From positions 11,542,134 through 11,606,133 of the forward strand of contig CM055618.1 in the NCBI GenBank assembly GCA_029379385.1: a DNA stretch of 64,000 nt, read 5' to 3'. A program made the position numbers and the translations under genes. Of this stretch, positions 11,588-22,951 are shown one piece after another. Under the pieces are notes generated by a model. That model worked only from the letters and a program-made list of their open reading frames with translations, had not been told where the DNA came from and did not search any database. Position 1 is the stretch's first letter; every line of letters begins with the position of its first letter. Source of the stretch: Quillaja saponaria (lineage: Eukaryota > Streptophyta > Magnoliopsida > Fabales > Quillajaceae).

Positions 11588-13397
11588 ATGGTTGAAAATA
11601 CTTTCGTACAACTTGTGTGTTACATGAATGCTGAGATAAAAATGGGTGATAATAGGATTGAATATGATTGTCCTCCACTTAAGATGTTAACGGTGCAAAC
11701 TGGGATAAGTTATGCACAATTGCATACTCGTTTGTGTAAAGCTTTGCATGTGATTTGCACAAACAAGTATTTGAAAATTATTGTTCGGTATCCTATTTGC
11801 TTATAGAATACAACTGTCAACTTGTATGTGTAAATGATGATGAGGACTTGGAGAGTAAGCTCGAATTTGCAATGAGTGGAGGACAATTATTCTTTTCTGA
11901 GGTGTACTTAGAAAAGAAATCGCTCCCAAATGTGCCACAATCTCTAAACAGAGTTGGTGAGACTCTTAATCATGTTTGAGATTGTTCAACTGTCAATCTT
12001 GTTCAACGGGAGAAAACACAAGATGCCCTACATGATACAACCCTCACTCATGTTCATTCGGATGATATAATTCTCTCATCATTGCATTAAGATGCTTTCT
12101 GTAATGAATGTATTTCATCATCCGTTGAGTTTCGCCCACTTACTTCTATTCTTGATAACCTTCATGCTGGAGAATTTTCACAACATAACAATGATAACAA
12201 TAACTCTGCTAGTGACCATGACTTTAAATATGGTGCTGATGATGACTTTCCTGAAGAAGAAGAAGATGTATTTAGTGAATATGTTTTTAGTGAGTTCTTT
12301 AATGATTTAAATATTGAGGGAGCATTTGCAACTGACAATGATCATGATGCTAAAAGTAAGGGTTATTGCATGAAGGGTTTAAAGTGGATCAAATATTTGG
12401 CACAAAGGATGACATTAGAAAGACAGTAAAGCATTGGCACATTGAAAATCATGTCTCATTTATAGTGGTTGAATCCGATATGCATATATAGGATATCAAA
12501 TGCAAGGTTGGCGATAAAGGATGCAAATGAAGGTTGCGAGCAATCAAAAGCAAAAAGCATGAACAATTTGAGATAACCAAATTGGTTACTCCATATACAT
12601 GCATCAATCCCAGTTTGTCACAAGATCATTACAATCTCGACATTGGAATAATAGCAAACATTATTAAAAACACAATTGAAGAAAATCCTAATACAAGAGG
12701 AGCAGGGTTGCGTACAATAGTGAAAGATAAATTCAGGTATAAGAATCATATGAAGAAGATAGGGGAAGCAAAAAAGAGGGCAATGGAGCTTGTTTTTGAT
12801 AATTGGGAAGAATCTTACAATCAGTTGCCAAAGTTCTTAAATGCAATATGAGCTACAAATCCTAGGACAACATTTGAATGGAAGACATAAAACAAGCAAG
12901 CGAGTGAAGTAATATTTCATCAAGTTTTTTGGGCATTTGGACCACACATTGAGGCTTTCAAACATTGTTGACCAATTATCCAGATTGATGGTACTTTTCT
13001 TTATGGAAAATATAAGGGAAAGTTATTAATCACATATGGGGTTTGATGGTGCGAATCATATTTTGCAACTTACATTTGCAATTATGAAGGAAGAGAGGAA
13101 AGATAGCTGGTCTTGATTTCTTCTATGCTTGTGACAACATGTAACGCAGGGAGAATTTTCACACATGTTATTTCTTGATATAGAACTCAATTAGATCGGA
13201 TGACCTAACAACAGGTTAATAATTTTTGTTTATTTATATTGTTCACATTCTGTTATTATTACTATGTGGTTACAATTTATATGGATGCCATATAGTGCTA
13301 AGTTGTTGTAGTCTCTTCCCGCTTATTGTCTTGATGCTCAAGAGATATGAGGTTCAGTTTTTTCTTTAATTTGTTTTCATATAGTGGAATACCATAG
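11588..13397 (+). pseudogene. MULE transposase N-terminal half, copy 1, running into a cut PMD
   Basis: From ATG 11588 an N-terminal MuDR-type domain reads to about 11980, with a stop and frame change near 11805. An acidic linker (DDDFPEEEEDVFSEYVF) lies near 12230-12300. The MuDR zinc-binding region follows (12380-12850), including FGTKDDIRKTVKHWH and PYTCINPSLSQDHYNLD. The start of the catalytic core (QIDGTFLYGKYKGKLL) lies at about 12980-13030, with the first Asp of the DDE triad. After about 13140 the core stops and PMD sequence begins; the second Asp and the Glu of a transposase are not present. The PMD frame is broken at 13397 by the solo LTR. Stops in Trp positions near 12490 and 12530 are shared with copy 2. 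Confidence 0.8.
13393..13397. repeat. Target-site copy left of the solo LTR
   Basis: catag lies directly before TGTCAC. The right copy at 13936-13940 is cgtag (4 of 5 match). The undisturbed site in copy 2 reads ggcataggcctgacag near 16246. Confidence 0.75.
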
Positions 13398-13935
13398 TGT
13401 CACAACCCAAGTTTGTCCAGTGCATGTCGCACATGGCCGCTTGCCTTGTGATGGGCACATTGTGGGTAGCTAGACATATGTCATGACACAGTGTGACATT
13501 TTTGTAAATAGGTAGCCAGGGGTAGTCGAGCAACTGGGAAATATGATGTTCCCTCCTGCCAGAGGGGTTATGGCGTAGAAAGCTCTTTAGGGGGGGTGTA
13601 TATGTGAGAAAATCAAAATTGTACACTGAGCTTGTCGGATGAGTGTCAAAGGTCTTAGTGTTGCTTGTAACTCCCCCTACACCAAGCCATTTGCCTATGT
13701 CGTAGCCATGTCGAGAGCATTTTGATAGCATTGTAATTTGATCGTTTTTCAATTAATGAGAAGTTGAAGTCTTTTCTTGCAAACAGTGTTGTATTTGCTT
13801 TCTTGCTTACATTGTTGCGCACTAGCCTTGCGGGTTGACACCCGAGGGGCATTGGAGAAGCTGACTTGCTACCCACGAGGGGTTAGTAAGTGCTACATAG
13901 GCGTCTTTGAGTGCTAGCAAAGTCGGCCCGTGACA
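13398..13935. mobile_element. Solo LTR (538 bp)
   Basis: Starts TGTCACAACCC and ends GGCCCGTGACA, with TG...CA ends inside a 6-bp inverted repeat (TGTCAC/GTGACA). It is flanked by a 5-bp target duplication with one mismatch, and the tandem sister copy shows the empty site, so the borders are exact. It has no internal domain and no coding capacity, so it is the product of LTR-LTR recombination. The superfamily cannot be told from the LTR alone. Confidence 0.85.
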
Positions 13936-13981
13936 CGTAGGCCTAACAGAGTCTTATGTCAGTTTTGTATATGTTATAATA

Positions 13982-16295
13982 TACCTATTTTACAATTGTT
14001 ATTATTTTTTGTTGCACCTTCCCTCCTCAACACATTTTGAAGTTTCTTCGTATATATGATCTAATTAAGGGAGGGGAAGTTGTAGATAAATACCATATTA
14101 AAAATAAAAAATTGAAATTCTCATTGTTAGCCTGTTAGCTACATTCATTGTTGTAAGATCATACTATGTTTCTGGGTTTTCATTTTACATACTTTGAGCT
14201 TATTACCCTATTCATTAATAAATGTTGCTCCCACATGCACTACCTAAGCCACTAAAAGAAATTTCACTTAGAGCAAACAAGCAAGTAAGCAACAAGGTAT
14301 ACAAAATCTGGGTATATTAAAATTATCTAAATTATGCCATAGAATACATCAACCATGTAACTTTATTTCTTTGGAGTTCTATTTCTAAAATTTTGAAGTT
14401 TTTATTGGAGCAGGATGGTTGAAAATACTTTCGTACAACTTGTGTGTTACATAAATGCTGAGATAAAAATGGTTGATAATAGGATTGAATATGATTGTCC
14501 TCCAGTTAAGATGTTAACGGTGGAAACTGGGATAAGTTATGCACAATTGCATACTCGTTTGTGTAAAGCTTTGCATGTGATTTGCACAAACAAATATTTG
14601 AAAATTATTTTTTGGTATCCTATTTGCTTACAAAATACAACTGTCAACTTGTATGTGTAAATGATGATGAGGACTTGGAGAGTATGCTCAAATTTGCAGT
14701 GAGTGGAGGATAATTATTCTTTCCTAAGGTGTACTTAGAAAAGAAATCGCTCCCAAAGGTGCCACAATCTCTAAACAGAGTTGGTGAGACTCTTAATCAT
14801 GTTTGAGATTGTACAACTGCCAATCTTGTTCAATAGGAGAAAACACAAGATGCCCTACATGATACAACCCTCAATCATGTTCATTCAGATGATATAGTTC
14901 TTTCATCATTGCATTAAGATGCTTTTTGTAATGAATGTATTCCATCATCCATTAAGTTTCGCCCACTTACTTCTATTCTTGATAACTTTCATGCTGGAGA
15001 ATTTTCACAACATAGCAATGATAACAATAACTCTGCTAGTGACCATGACTTTAAATATGGTGCTGATGATGACTTTCCTGAAGAAGAAGAAGATGTATTT
15101 AGTGAATATGTTTTGAGTGAGTTCTTTAATGATGTAAATATAAAGGGAGCATTTGCAACTGACAATGATCATGATGCTAAAAGTGAGTAGTTATTGCATG
15201 AAGGGTTTAAAGTAGATCAAATATCTGGCACAAGGGATGACATTAGAAAGACAGTAAAGCATTAGCACATTGAAAATCATGTCGCATTTATAGTGGTTGA
15301 ATCTGATACGCATATATAGGATATCAAATGCAAGGTTGGCGATAAAGGATGCAAATGAAGGTTGCGAGCAATCAAAAGCAAAAAGCATGAACAATTTGAG
15401 ATAACCAAATTGGTTAGTCCACATACATGCATCAATCCCAGTTTGTCACAAGATCATTACAATCTCGACATTGGAATAATAGCAGACATTATTAAAAACA
15501 CAATTGAAGAAAATCCTGATACAAGAGGAGCAGGGTTGCGTACAATAGTGAAAGATAAGTTCGGGTATGAGGTTCATATGAAGAAGATAAAAAAAGAGGG
15601 CAATGGAGCTTGTTTTTGATAATTGGAAAGAATCTTACAATCAGTTGCCAAAGTTCTTGAATGCAATATGAGCTACAAATCCTAGGATAGCATTTGAATG
15701 GAAGACTTATGAAACAAGCAAGCGAGTGAAGTAATATTTCATCAAGTTTTTTGAGGCATTTGGACCATACATTGAGGCTTTCAAACATTGTTGACCAATT
15801 ATCCAGATTGATGGTACTTTTCTTTATGGAAAATATAAGGGAAAGTTATTAATCACATATGGGGTTTGATGGTGCAAATCATATTTTGTCACTTACATTT
15901 CCAATTATGAAGGAAGAGAGGAAAGATAGTTGATCTTGGTTTCTTCTATGCTTGAGACAACATGTTATGCAGGGAGAATTTTCACACATGTTGTTTCTTG
16001 GTACATAACTCAATTAGATCGGATGACCCAACAACAGGTTAATAATTGTTATTTATTTATATTGTTCACATTCTATTATTTATTATTACTATTTATTCAT
16101 TGTATTAACTTAATCTATGCGGTTACAGTTTATATGGATGCCATATAGTGCTAAGTTGTTGGAGTCTCTTCTTACTTATTGTCTTGATGCTCAAGAGATA
16201 TGGGGTTCAGTTTTTCCTTTAATTTTTTTTCATATAGTGGAATGGCATAGGCCTGACAGAGTCTTACGTCAGTTTTGTATATGTTATAATATACC
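13982..16295 (+). repeat. Tandem duplication unit, copy 2
   Basis: Direct repeat of 11154-13985 without the LTR. Both ends of the unit carry TACC (11154-11157, 13982-13985, 16292-16295), i.e. a 4-base microhomology at the junction. After 16295 the sequence is single-copy and continues the PMD coding frame. Confidence 0.9.
14415..15965 (+). pseudogene. MULE transposase N-terminal half, copy 2
   Basis: Same domain order as copy 1: N-terminal MuDR-type region from ATG 14415, acidic linker near 15065-15120, zinc-binding region (about 15235-15665), and the first part of the catalytic core near 15805-15850. It shares the two Trp-to-stop changes with copy 1 (near 15317 and 15358) and adds its own frameshift near 15585, where copy 1's ataggggaagcaaaaaag has shrunk to ataaaaaaag. 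Non-functional. Confidence 0.8.
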
Positions 16296-17303
16296 AGATG
16301 ATGTTGAAACAGGTATTAAGTTGCATAAAATAGATCTTAAGGGTCGCCTCGATGTCAATTGGATTATCATGCATAATTCATTTATTCAAATATGGAACGC
16401 GAAAAGAGAACATGTTATGTCGGGTGATCTATTTGATGGCCAATTAAGCTTAATATCTCCATATATACAATGATATATGTGGAATAGTAGAAGATTTTTG
16501 ACGCATAATGGTGGTACATTGGGGTTTATGGTAAGAAAATGTGATTGCTGAGTTAGTTATAATTGTTAATATACTTGCACTTAATTGACATTGATAAGTT
16601 TTATATAACAGATGGATGATTTGTAGAGATTTCAATTCTTGACGGAACCAAGTATAGAACAACATGATGTTTCAGTTATTTATGACACAACCAGGTCTTT
16701 ATTACAAGCTTTTCAATAATATGCAAATTGGGATGTACCATCAACTAGTACTTCACATGTCGACTTAGATGCAGAGCATCAACAATTAGCTTCAGTAAGA
16801 CCTACTACGGCTTCTACTGAGATGTGTCATACATCTCCTGCTTTAACGTCAATGTCAAATATGGAACATGTTTCTGAGATGCCAGGTATTGCCACAATAT
16901 CAATCCCATCTGCCACAATAGATCCATATGTCTCACCCTTCCACAGACACCTCTGTTTTAGTTCACTAGTACACTACCTTCATTCACAACTTTATTTCCT
17001 CCACATAGAGATGGCACAAGATGAGAACATCACCCATATCAAGACTAGTGCATGTGATATTGTAGGTGTAGATGTGACTACTACACATATTAAGACTGAC
17101 TTATCCCATGTGGATGAAGCTGATAAGAACGATGATGATGGTGAGGACCATGATGATGAATGCAGTGTACATTATGAAATTACTCAGCATCATGAGAGTG
17201 TATCACAAGTTACACAAGTTCAGAGGGGTAAAAAATGGGATAAATTTTCACTCAAGAGGAACCCAAAAAGAAAGAGAAAGGCACCAATTTGTAGTACACA
17301 TTA
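15965..17303 (+). pseudogene. Plant mobile domain (PMD, MAIN-like) part of the MULE
   Basis: TQLDRMTQQQ (ending about 16036) is joined by a GT-AG intron (about 16037-16128) to FIWMPYSAKLLES, then DAQEIWGSVFPLIFFHIVEW, HRPDRVLRQF, LHKIDLKGRLDVNWI and IQIWNAKREHVMSGD, the hallmark blocks of the plant mobile domain. A stop follows near 16470. A later piece (MDDLQRFQFLTEPS, 16613-16670) and an acidic stretch (DEADKNDDDGEDHDDE) lead to a basic tail, NPKRKRKAPICSTH, ending at 17303. Such tails are common in MULE-associated PMD proteins. PMD proteins of the MAIN/MAIL group act in transposon silencing; this one is disrupted and has no assigned role. Confidence 0.8.
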
Positions 17304-18205
17304 AGAGATCGATGTTAGTGATATCCATTTGATATAAACTAATGTTATTTTTGATATAGCATACATTAGCTAACTCTTGTTATTATTATCTTAGTTCAGT
17401 GCTTATTATATGTTTGAGAATCATATTATTTCATATAACTCTTATCATTATTATATTAGTTCAATGTTGTTGAGATGGAAATGATGATTAAGAATCATAT
17501 TATTTGTGTTGTTGGGAAGGAAATGTATTTTGATATTATTATTGTGACAAGAAGGAAATGATAAAAAATAAGGGAGATTCTGTCGAATTTTCTACAAAAT
17601 CAAATAGACAATCACAAGCTCTACATAATTTGAGAAACTTTTCAAATGAAATAGGATTGATAAGACAACCTTATATGTCACCATTGAAGCACGTTTTAAA
17701 ACTTAAACAATCTTCCATATGATTGTTGAAGCACACTTTATGCCGAAAGCTAATATTATATACTTTGTCAGTTGTATTTCTAATTAATAGCAAATTATAA
17801 TTATGATCATGGTTTTTAAAATTATATGATAGTCACTCTCTTTTGGCATTCATAGTTTTAACATTAATATGTCACATTTTTTAAATTTCAAATACCCTCC
17901 TAACAACTAATTTAATTTTGATTTTTAATCATGTGCTACCATTGTTAAATCAAATCAAAAGTTCAATGTTGATGAAAAAGGAATAATATGGAAAAATAAT
18001 TAAATTTACCCAAAAAAAAAAAAATTATGTGAGTTCGAACCACGAATCTTGAATGTGTGTTCGACTCACGAAATTGGTGGTAGTGTTGAGTTTGATGTAC
18101 TTATTCAACTCACGAAATCAAAGTGAATTTGTGAGTTGAAACACGTATTCAATTAAAACGATATACTCCTCTTAAATTCTGAAGTGAAGACATTTAACTC
18201 ATTTT
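17304..18205. other. MULE 3' non-coding region
   Basis: AT-rich, with an imperfect internal repeat (agaatcatattattt at about 17418 and 17491). Around 18030-18145 the motif (t)tcgactcacgaaat or similar occurs in several orientations and may be a subterminal transposase-binding repeat. No gene. Confidence 0.5.
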
Positions 18206-18238
18206 TTTCAAAAACAACAGTATTTTGGTGAGAAATCC
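18206..18238. repeat. Right terminal inverted repeat of the MULE
   Basis: Reverse complement of the left repeat with two mismatches. It is followed by the right target copy gagaaaaga (18239-18247). Confidence 0.85.
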
Positions 18239-18247
18239 GAGAAAAGA

Positions 18248-18859
18248 TACTTGGTACTTTCGCTCTTGAAAGTGTTGAGATGAATTTGGTAACCTGTAGA
18301 AGTCTCGAAGAGAATGGAGCCCAAAAAAGACAGTGAATCGGATTGAAACCAAACTGGCTGATCGGTCTCCTGATCCTGCTTCCTGCATACCTGTCCTTCA
18401 CAACTGTTCCAAGTGCATAATTCACTTCTAACTTCTCCGGAAATGCACACTTTTATTTTGTTTTATCTAGTTCTGCTACTATCTGAAGTGCACTCATTTA
18501 GAAGTTAGAACTTGAAACCTATATAATAGGTTCATGGCTTCATGCACAATGGATATAAAATGTGAAACGCAATAATAACAAATACATAAACCGCCATAAT
18601 TTACGAACAAGCTAACAAAATCGATCCATTAGAACTTAAAAGTACCAAAAGTAAATAGAATGCCAAATAACCACGCTGTATTGCACAAGCAGGATGAAAG
18701 CATCATTTACTACACAATCAACCATCTTCTGAACCTACGCATTCTCCCTTAAGTATTGTCTATACATTTCCCTCTTTCTTGTTTTCTTACTTTCTTCCCT
18801 CTCCCCCCCTTTCATTAAAAACTGTCCCTGGGACAGCAAACCACAATACAAATTAGGCA
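18248..18859. other. Spacer between MULE and importin-9 pseudogene
   Basis: Minus-strand open frames of 60-90 codons overlap at 18153-18450, but none resembles a protein I know and two of them run into the MULE end. This is probably the 3' flank of the importin-9 pseudogene. Confidence 0.4.
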
Positions 18860-21800
18860 TTAAATACTCAGTACCATTTGAGTAGCATTTAGTTGAGTCT
18901 TCGTTAAATTCTGCAGTTTCAAGAGGCAATACAATGGTTCAGTTTCAGAAATATTTTCCACAATAACATGATAAGAATTAATTGTTTTACTGAAAAAAGA
19001 TTTCCACAGGATGACTGAGATATAACAATACCTTGTAAAGGTAATCAAACAACTGTCTATCACTCTGGGAAAACTATACAACAAAATCCACAAGGTAGTT
19101 TGCTAGGTTTATCTGCCAGGTGCAGGAAAGATTGTCAAAAACATGCATAAACTTTTCAAACATTTAGTACACATATAAATTCAAATGCAAACCTGGTTCA
19201 AGGGATCGGCAATACTCATAGGTCATCTTCATACTCATCCTCTTTATCCTTATTTCAAGTTCAAAAAAGTTTATTCAGTAATATGAGAATAGTAAATACA
19301 AAAACGGGAAAGCTAAAAAAGAAGAGAATCCGGAATATAAAAAGTACATAAACACACTTTTAAGCAAAGGGGATAATGATAGTGACTCAACCAAACCTCA
19401 CTAAATACTTTTGCCATTGCTCAAAGATGATCATATGTGGGTCTGGATGAAGATACAGCAGAGACGGAATATGAAAATCATTATCACCATCCATATCCTC
19501 TGCTTGAACTTCTTCCCAGTCACTATCCTGTAATCATGTACTTTAAATAAAATCACGAAGTAAACCACCTCATCATCACCGCCATAACTTTTTCCTGGAT
19601 TTTAATCAATGCATCTGCCAATAATAGAGCCAGTATCTGCAAGATCCAGGAGAAAATAGGGTAAGGGATTGATAAACTTTTAATGTATTAAAGAACATTT
19701 TGTTCAATTATTTTATTTGAATGTTCTCAGATTTGAGAAAAACGGAAATCTGAGAAATGTGGAGTAGCAAGTTAACTTCATAATCTTTGGCTTAAACAGG
19801 CAATCAATAATAGCCAACATGTTTACTGCACAGAACCATCAACCTTTGAATTCATGCCATACAGTGCAGTCAGGTCATGTAGTTAATCAATTTTTATAGG
19901 AAAACGACAGCAAATATCTTCCGCCAAATCTCCTTGTAAAATTACTCTTTCTTGTTGGAAATATGTGCCGAGGGCCATTGAGCTTGTAAAACAATTGTCC
20001 ATTTATTAATCTATAATATCATGAACTCTGTGGACTAGCTACTAATCCAATTTAGGTGAGTGAAGGCAACTTTGCAGGAAGCACAACATTATCCACTGAT
20101 CTGGAGCTGATTTAGCCTCTGATCGTGTTGTTATTCCTGTGGAAGACTTCACAAGACAACACAAGTTCTAGAATCAGAGAGTGCATCCAAAGAAAAAATA
20201 TGCAAATTACAAAATCATGGGTAAAACCTCAGCTAAATGGCCTTCAACATTTATTTTTTGCAGTTCCGCATGCCTTGTGAGAGCAACAAGACCAAAACAC
20301 TTGTAGTGACTTTAATTTGATAGCCTCCCTGTATCTCACCTACACTCAAATAACAAGAGGAAGAAAATTACTTGACTTCATCTATGCAAATAGGAAGTGG
20401 GAAAGTGTAAATGCAATGCTTTAACAGTTAACCATCATAAAAATTAAAAATTGAAAATAAATAAATAATAGTCAAGCCTCTAGTAATAAAACTTGATAAT
20501 AAAATATATCAAAAATTGAAGAACAACTTTAAAGGGGAAGTCATACCCCCATTTCTGGCGCTTAGTATTCTTAACACTTAGATAATTCAAAACAAACAAA
20601 AATTTCTAATTTCCAAAGCAACTCATTGACCAAAACGCCAATCTCTTTCCTAACCTCTCTTCCCTCTGTTTTTGTTTTCAAGTCTGCAACAACTATCACC
20701 TACTTTCCTACAGTAGCAAACTTCAGACCTATTCAAGAATGTATTCAAGATAAGAGTTTATAGAACCAAATTTTGTATAAGTGAAATATTGATTAAAGTT
20801 TTAAACTTGACAAATAAGAAGAATAACAGTTTTGACATAGGATAAAATTTCACTATTAGCCAAAAAGATGATAATATTTCACGTTCAACATAAAACACAA
20901 AGTGAAAGAGTATTTCTTTTCTTTCAGTAAGTAGAGAAATGGTGCAAAAGTTATGATACTGAATAAAAAGCATAACAAATATGTGGTCATTAGTGACAAG
21001 GATATCTGGCACAGTCCTAATGGAAGCTCCCTATTGGCAGCAACTTTTGACAATGCACTTCCAAAGCCGTCAGTAACATTTACAGAATAATACTTCACAT
21101 TAGCACAGAGAATCAATCATCTTGTACAGAAAGCTATCTAAAATGCCAAATTTACCAGATGGTTAAGAAAGTAGCTGAAGCATATATTAATGCTGCATAA
21201 TGAAAATTCAATCATTTTCTATCTCACCTAAAATATGCTAATTTCAATTTTCATTATAACAGCCACAATATTGCATTATGAATAAAGAATAAATGCATAA
21301 TGGCTTCAGCAAAAAAGAAGTAGTATTATGAATTGACATTTGCATTGATATATGAGTATTATTGATCCCGTATACAAATATGTGAACCCACTATGGATTA
21401 GTTTAGCAACTAAAATGTAAAAACCAAAGAATAAATTATATTGTACTCACACCCAATACATGGCAATTTTACAGGAAATTTCCTTTTCCCGTCTTGAAAA
21501 ATGTAACTGAAGTGCATCATCAAGTTGTCTACCTTTATAGTGCTGACACATATTGAAATTGGCATCCAGCCAACTCAATGATCACATATTTTACTGAATC
21601 TGACAAATAAATGGATGCTGCTAAAGTTCATTGGGAACTGTAAATATGGAATGCACATTACATCAACATCTTATTCAGCCAATAACATAATTAAGTCTTG
21701 AATCCCATAAATCAGGCATACATTTAGCTGTCTATAGAGGTCCATAACTTCTATGCATCCCTAATCAGCTATGGCTAGACTCCCTAACTTTTAGACCCCA

Positions 21801-22951
21801 ATGCCCTTTGCCTTCCCCCAACCATTTTCATTTTAGCTCCCTTTATTCATTCAACCAAAGAATCCATAATTTTCCAGGGGTTGCACTGAACAAATGGTAC
21901 TCATCAAAACATCATCTTTAGTACCTGCATGGTTACATCATCTTCTTTCTTTGTTAATCATGCTCATTTCGATTGAGTGCAGATTCTCATTTATAAATAA
22001 CATCACTAAGGGCTCTAGACCTAAAATCAAGCTCCTAAAAGTTCTGGAAGAACAGAAACAAACAATTTTCAAGTAGATCAACTTTTCACTACCACTAGTT
22101 AGCCTCTCTCAACTTAAATATATCCAATTGGCTACTCACACATTTGAAGAGGAACAGCTTCTATGTGAGCACAGCCTCACATTTCAGACCATATGTTACT
22201 AATAAAAAATCATCTACCCGACATTTCTACAAGTCTGCCTTACATGCATCAAGCAATTGATGCAATGCAAGATAAACAAATCTGTAGCAGAGCCTAAAGG
22301 CTAAAGCAAGTAAAATAATGCCAATATGTTCTCTAAGATATGTACTAAACCTTGGCTTTCTCTGACCTACTTCATAAAGCCAAATGTACTGCACATGCGA
22401 AGTATGCAGGTTGTCACCTAACAACAAACAAATTTAGCAATTTATCGCTCCTTCTGCACCCCGCCCCACATGTTAATTTCCCGAAATCTACAAAGAACTG
22501 TTGTTTTCAAGGAAAAACTTCACATGGAGCTCCCCAGAAACTAATCCATTGATAGGCAATGTACACGTGTATGGCTATACAATTCCATTCCCAATATTAA
22601 TGAGAACCAATTTCAGCTACATACCAATCTTATGGTTCAATTTTCATACAACCAACCGACATTTAGCACTATCCCAAAAAGAACAACAGCCCAAATTGGA
22701 TACTTAACAAAGAGATTGCTGTATGTGAGCGCGACATAAACAATTCACGAATAAATTACTAACAAAAAAAAGAACCTGGTAACCAAATTGCTTTTTCTTA
22801 CTTAAGAAACAGAAAAAGATGCAAAATCTGGTTGTAGAGAAGCCTGATTTACCGAAGCTTCGGCATAGGATCGTACCTCGTGGTTGGAATCAAGTGTGGC
22901 AGACAAGCAATTGAGCAGCCATTGCTCATCTTGATCAACCGCCTTCACCAT
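18860..22951 (-). pseudogene. Importin-9 (importin-beta family) pseudogene lacking most of the middle
   Basis: Exon 1 (22951-22877) encodes MVKAVDQDEQWLLNCLSATL and ends DSNHE at a GT donor, matching the N-terminus of plant importin-9. A second piece near 21005-21085 reads GFGSALSKVAANRELPLGL. The next recognisable pieces belong to the C-terminus, in the right order: GEIQGGYQIKVTTSVLVLLL (about 20340-20270), GITTRSEAKSAPDQW (about 20137-20091), ILALLLADALIKIQEKVM (about 19640-19585), DSDWEEVQAEDMDG (about 19535-19490), RPTYDHL-stop-AMAK (about 19455-19415), YEDDL then a frameshift (about 19240), and FSQSDRQLFDYLYK to QMVLSI-stop (19085-18860). A full importin-9 has about 1000 residues; roughly 800 central residues are absent. 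Stops and frameshifts in the C-terminal pieces show it is not a working transport receptor. Confidence 0.75.

Larger units (their letters stand above)
11154..13985 (+). repeat. Tandem duplication unit, copy 1 (contains the solo LTR)
   Basis: Nearly the same sequence as 13982-16295 apart from the 538-bp LTR plus one 5-bp target copy. Without these it is about 2.29 kb. The 3' end of this copy (ending ataatatacc) runs directly into the 5' start of copy 2 (tacctatttta). Confidence 0.9.
10038..18238 (+). mobile_element. Mutator-like element (MULE) carrying a transposase-plant mobile domain fusion; inactive, internally duplicated
   Basis: An 8.2-kb element delimited by 33-bp terminal inverted repeats (10038-10070 and 18206-18238) and a degenerate 9-bp target duplication. 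Order on the plus strand: non-coding leader (10071 to about 11580), an N-terminal MuDR domain, a MuDR zinc-binding region, the beginning of the MULE transposase core, then a plant mobile domain (PMD, as in MAIN/MAIL proteins) and an acidic-basic C-terminal tail ending near 17303. Much of the interior is present twice in tandem (11154-13985 and 13982-16295), and copy 1 is interrupted by a solo LTR. Stops and frameshifts throughout mean no functional transposase is made. PMD genes inside MULEs are known in plants; the internal tandem duplication is unusual. Confidence 0.85.

Noticed and set aside
13366..13876. Minus-strand open frames within the solo LTR
   Set aside because: They lie inside a non-coding LTR whose borders are fixed by target copies; no similarity to known proteins.
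13393..13940. DNA transposon with TGTCAC/GTGACA ends instead of an LTR
   Set aside because: The TG...CA ends, 5-bp target copy, length of 538 bp and short inverted repeat fit a solo LTR better; a DNA element would be expected to have longer inverted repeats.
11588..15965. Two separate MULE insertions side by side
   Set aside because: There is only one pair of terminal inverted repeats and target copies; the second block lacks its own ends and shares inactivating changes, so it is an internal duplication.
18153..18450. Three overlapping minus-strand open frames next to the MULE end
   Set aside because: Two of them cross into the MULE terminal repeat, the frames compete with each other, and none resembles a known protein.
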